DNA of 64,000 nt from Bacillota bacterium (GTDB lineage Bacteria > Bacillota > Clostridia > Lachnospirales > Lachnospiraceae), in NCBI GenBank assembly GCA_023420935.1, contig JAEZUR010000093.1, positions 1 through 64,000 on the forward strand. The letters run 5' to 3'. Shown piece after piece: positions 61,792 to 64,000 of this stretch; the first letter of the stretch is position 1, and every line of letters starts with the position of its first letter. The position numbers and the translations under genes were made by a program. A model generated the notes under the pieces. The model made no database searches, had not been told where the DNA came from, and saw only the letters and a list, made by a program, of their open reading frames with translations.

Positions 61792-62430
61792 ATGAAACTA
61801 CCAAATCATATAGGGATCATACCAGATGGTAATCGGAGATGGGCAACTAGTAATGGACTTTCAAAAGAACAAGGGTATGACTATGGATTGAAACCTGGAC
61901 TTGAATTATTAAGACTTTCTAAGGAGTATGGCATAAAAGAGATAACCTATTATGGTTTTACTGTGGATAATTGTAAAAGACCCAGTGTTCAACAAGAAGC
62001 ATTTAAAAAAGCATGTATAGATGCTATTCATCTGATTGCATCAGAAGGAACTTCTCTATTAGTGGTAGGAAATAGTGAGTCAAAGAGTTTTCCAAAAGAG
62101 CTGAAACCATTCACTAAGCGAACCGATATCAATGGTGGTGGGATACGTGTTAATTTCTTAGTAAATTATGGATGGGAATGGGATTTATCTAATATAACAC
62201 AGGAAAACAATAGCAATTCAATTATGGATCGAATTCACTCAAGCGATATTTCTAGAATCGATTTAATTATGCGTTGGGGAAATATGAGAAGGCTTTCGGG
62301 ATTTTTACCGATACAGTCTGTTTATGCAGATTTTTATGTAAGAAAAGAAATGTGGCCTGATTTTAAACGGGAACATTTTACACAAGCGCTAGAATGGTAT
62401 AGTATGCAAGATGTTACATTGGGTGGATGA
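61792..62430 (+). CDS. short undecaprenyl diphosphate synthase family protein (cis-prenyltransferase)
   Basis: The 212-residue protein has the cis-prenyltransferase signature IIPDGNRRWA with the catalytic Asp, and the C-terminal RWGNMRRLSGFLPIQSVYADFYVRKEMWPDF. It is about 30-40 residues shorter than typical UppS (~250), and the middle region (VNCKRPSVQQEAF) is compact. It may make a short-chain or alternate prenyl diphosphate, or be a second UppS. Neighbours give no clear pathway. Confidence 0.85.
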   Translation: MKLPNHIGIIPDGNRRWATSNGLSKEQGYDYGLKPGLELLRLSKEYGIKEITYYGFTVDNCKRPSVQQEAFKKACIDAIHLIASEGTSLLVVGNSESKSFPKELKPFTKRTDINGGGIRVNFLVNYGWEWDLSNITQENNSNSIMDRIHSSDISRIDLIMRWGNMRRLSGFLPIQSVYADFYVRKEMWPDFKREHFTQALEWYSMQDVTLGG

Positions 62431-62481
62431 AGTGGTAGAAAAACATAGTCTGTTCTCAATGCGCTCTTGGTTGAATGATGT

Positions 62482-62525
62482 AAAAAAGTCTATTACGATG
62501 AAACATTATCGTAATAGACTTTTTT
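62482..62525. terminator. bidirectional terminator
   Basis: AAAAAAGTCTATTACGAT (62482-62499) pairs perfectly with 62508-62525 around an eight-base loop, between the convergent prenyltransferase and ABC genes. Confidence 0.93.
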
Positions 62526-62542
62526 ATATATAGATTAAATTC

Positions 62543-63337
62543 CTAGGATAATAACATTCTGTCGTTAGCAAATTCGCCATCGCTGGCAGATTCAAATTTT
62601 GCTAATAAATCTGATACATGTAAATTCTTCTTTTCTTCACCAGCTACATCATAGATGATATTACCATCATGCATCATGATAAGACGGTTACCAATGTGTA
62701 TGGCATCTTTCATATTATGGGTTACCATAAATGCAGTTAATTGATGTGATTCAATGATCTGTTCAGTTAAATCTAATACTTTTTTCGCAGTTTTTGGATC
62801 TAGTGCAGCAGTGTGTTCATCTAAAAGTAATAGTTTTGGTTTCTGTAATGTAGCCATTAGTAGTGTAAGCGCTTGTCTTTGCCCGCCAGATAACAATCCT
62901 GCTTTTGAAGTCATTCTGGTTTCTAAGCCAAGATCTAAAGTTTTCAAAGCTTCCACATAGATTTCTTTTTCGTCTTTGGTAATTCCCCAACGTAGTCCTC
63001 GTTTGGCTCCACGACGATATGCTAAAGCTAAATTCTCCTGAATTTCCATATCGGCAGCAGTACCCTTCATAGGATCTTGGAATACTCGACCAAGTAATTT
63101 GGCTCTGGCATATTCTGGTTTTCTGGTAATGTCCACCCCATCTAAAATTATGGAACCAGAGTCAGAAGGAAAAACACCAGCAATCATGTTTAGCATAGTT
63201 GATTTACCTGCGCCATTACCACCAATAATCGTAACGAAATCACCAGGATTTAGATGAAGATTAACTCCTTTTAACACATGTTTTTCATTTACGGTACCTG
63301 CGTTAAAGGATTTATGTAAATTATTAATAGTTAACAT
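62543..63337 (-). CDS. ABC importer ATP-binding protein (COG1101 type)
   Basis: The 264-residue ATPase has Walker A GGNGAGKST, signature LSGGQRQALTLL, and LLLLDEHTAALDP, where the His after the catalytic Glu is typical of the COG1101 group. With the adjacent COG4120 permease and a lipoprotein binding protein (outside the window) it would import a small solute; related systems in Firmicutes carry tryptophan or other amino acids. It is 12 bases after the permease gene in one operon. Confidence 0.92.
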   Translation of the reverse strand: MLTINNLHKSFNAGTVNEKHVLKGVNLHLNPGDFVTIIGGNGAGKSTMLNMIAGVFPSDSGSIILDGVDITRKPEYARAKLLGRVFQDPMKGTAADMEIQENLALAYRRGAKRGLRWGITKDEKEIYVEALKTLDLGLETRMTSKAGLLSGGQRQALTLLMATLQKPKLLLLDEHTAALDPKTAKKVLDLTEQIIESHQLTAFMVTHNMKDAIHIGNRLIMMHDGNIIYDVAGEEKKNLHVSDLLAKFESASDGEFANDRMLLS

Positions 63338-63349
63338 AAAATGTTCCTC

Positions 63350-64000
63350 CTATTTCTTGGATGTTTTCTGAGTTAAAGCCGGGATAGCAAGTGCTATAGC
63401 AACAATAACAGCAGTTAACAATTTTAAGTCGTTGGTGTTTAGTCCTAATGTTAATACAGCGGCTATAATAATGCGGTAAATAATGGAACCAATCACTACG
63501 GAGGTTAACTTAATTGCAAAGGATAATTTTTTGCCAAAAAGCGCCCCACCGATTACTTCACCAATTACGATGGAGGCCAATCCGATAACAATGGCGCCCT
63601 GTCCCATTCCGATATCGGCAACACTTTGGCTCTGTGCTACTAATGCACCAGATAAACCTACCAGACCGTTCCCAGTCATAAGACCAAGTATCTTCATGGT
63701 GTCAGTATTTTGTCCAAGTGCACGAATCATATCTTCATTATTACCAGTTGCTCGAAGAGCGGAACCTGCTTCCGTTCCAAAGAACCAATATAGTAAGCCG
63801 ATGACTGCTAAGGTAAATACGAAGCCTATTAATATAACCACATAAGTCTGTAATGTAGAATCCTTAATAGATCCAGAAATACTTGCTGGTACTATACTTT
63901 TAATTAAAGATACAATGGTATCAACACCTAACAGTGGAGTATTTGCTTGCCCCATAATACGAAGATTAATGGAGTAAAGTGCAATCATGGTAAGAATTCC
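63350..64000 (-). CDS. ABC importer permease (COG4120 type), 5'-truncated
   Basis: The frame is open to the window edge, so the N-terminal part is missing. The visible 216 codons hold about five membrane helices and the typical VAQSQSVADIGMGQGAIVIGLASIVIGEVIGG segment of this BPD_transp_2-like permease family. It is paired with the ATPase downstream. The substrate-binding protein gene is expected upstream of it outside the window. Confidence 0.9.
   Translation of the reverse strand, partial: GILTMIALYSINLRIMGQANTPLLGVDTIVSLIKSIVPASISGSIKDSTLQTYVVILIGFVFTLAVIGLLYWFFGTEAGSALRATGNNEDMIRALGQNTDTMKILGLMTGNGLVGLSGALVAQSQSVADIGMGQGAIVIGLASIVIGEVIGGALFGKKLSFAIKLTSVVIGSIIYRIIIAAVLTLGLNTNDLKLLTAVIVAIALAIPALTQKTSKK

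Overview
The window is AT-rich Firmicute DNA with Gram-positive, clostridial features: strong AGGAGG-type ribosome binding sites, T-box leaders, a PFOR gene, ATP-type PEP carboxykinase and many GH13/GH36/GH26/GH113 glycosidases. The gene mix (plant-polysaccharide degradation, AraC regulators of the cupin type, Fe-alcohol dehydrogenase, dTDP-rhamnose and glycogen genes) suggests a plant-fibre-fermenting Lachnospiraceae such as Lachnoclostridium (Clostridium) phytofermentans. That assignment is an inference. No rRNA, tRNA, CRISPR array, transposase or prophage was seen.

Layout. 1-1005 is the 3' end of pyruvate:ferredoxin oxidoreductase. 1130-3759 holds a MerR regulator divergent from an Fe-alcohol dehydrogenase and an aldo/keto reductase, with a 19-bp-spacer MerR promoter between them. 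3781-9805 mixes two AraC regulators, a GH13 enzyme, a MerR-GyrI drug sensor and a GH113 mannanase. 9949-12574 has an ECF sigma factor with its membrane partner, an HMA-fold protein lacking the metal-binding cysteines, and a cold-shock protein. 12924-18584 is a three-gene ABC-2 exporter, then GH36 and GH26 enzymes. 18665-21182 contains an unrecognised 570-residue protein, a MarR regulator and a 50-residue acidic protein. 21250-24858 carries pckA and a DUF885 lipoprotein. 25040-28983 is a Met T-box with metG-tatD-ksgA. 29330-32306 is a two-component system and an AIM24 protein.

32818-36325 encodes a heterodimeric ABC exporter with one degenerate ATP site. Upstream of it is a layered leader: consensus promoter, 28-codon uORF, intrinsic terminator, then a 60-bp tandem repeat carrying a second possible uORF. 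This looks like a ribosome-mediated attenuator of the Bacillus BmrB-BmrCD kind and is the most interesting regulatory system in the window. 36945-43694 contains a small alarmone synthetase, an S1-domain protein, a secreted Ig-like/InlB-repeat protein, a GNAT, a VOC protein, a NUDIX hydrolase and an ECF sigma factor. 43648-46443 is an AraC regulator and a cyclomaltodextrinase-type GH13. 46716-50109 is rfbACDB, followed by a GH36 alpha-galactosidase. 53318-55204 is a TrpB2-type synthase behind a Trp T-box. 55350-59667 is a TetR regulator with two identical operators flanking it, then GH13 and glgB. 59938-62430 holds a GNAT, a PfkB kinase and a short UPP-synthase-like protein. The window ends inside an ABC importer (COG1101/COG4120 type).

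A second theme is large intergenic palindromes. Two homologous copies (4710-4925 and 32399-32592) share terminal CAATTTGCA repeats and show compensatory base changes in their stems. Two unrelated but architecturally similar palindromes lie at 52416-52602 and 53127-53293. Together the genes describe a saccharolytic cell that senses and imports mannan, galactan and maltodextrin fragments, stores glucose as glycogen, and ferments through pyruvate to alcohols.
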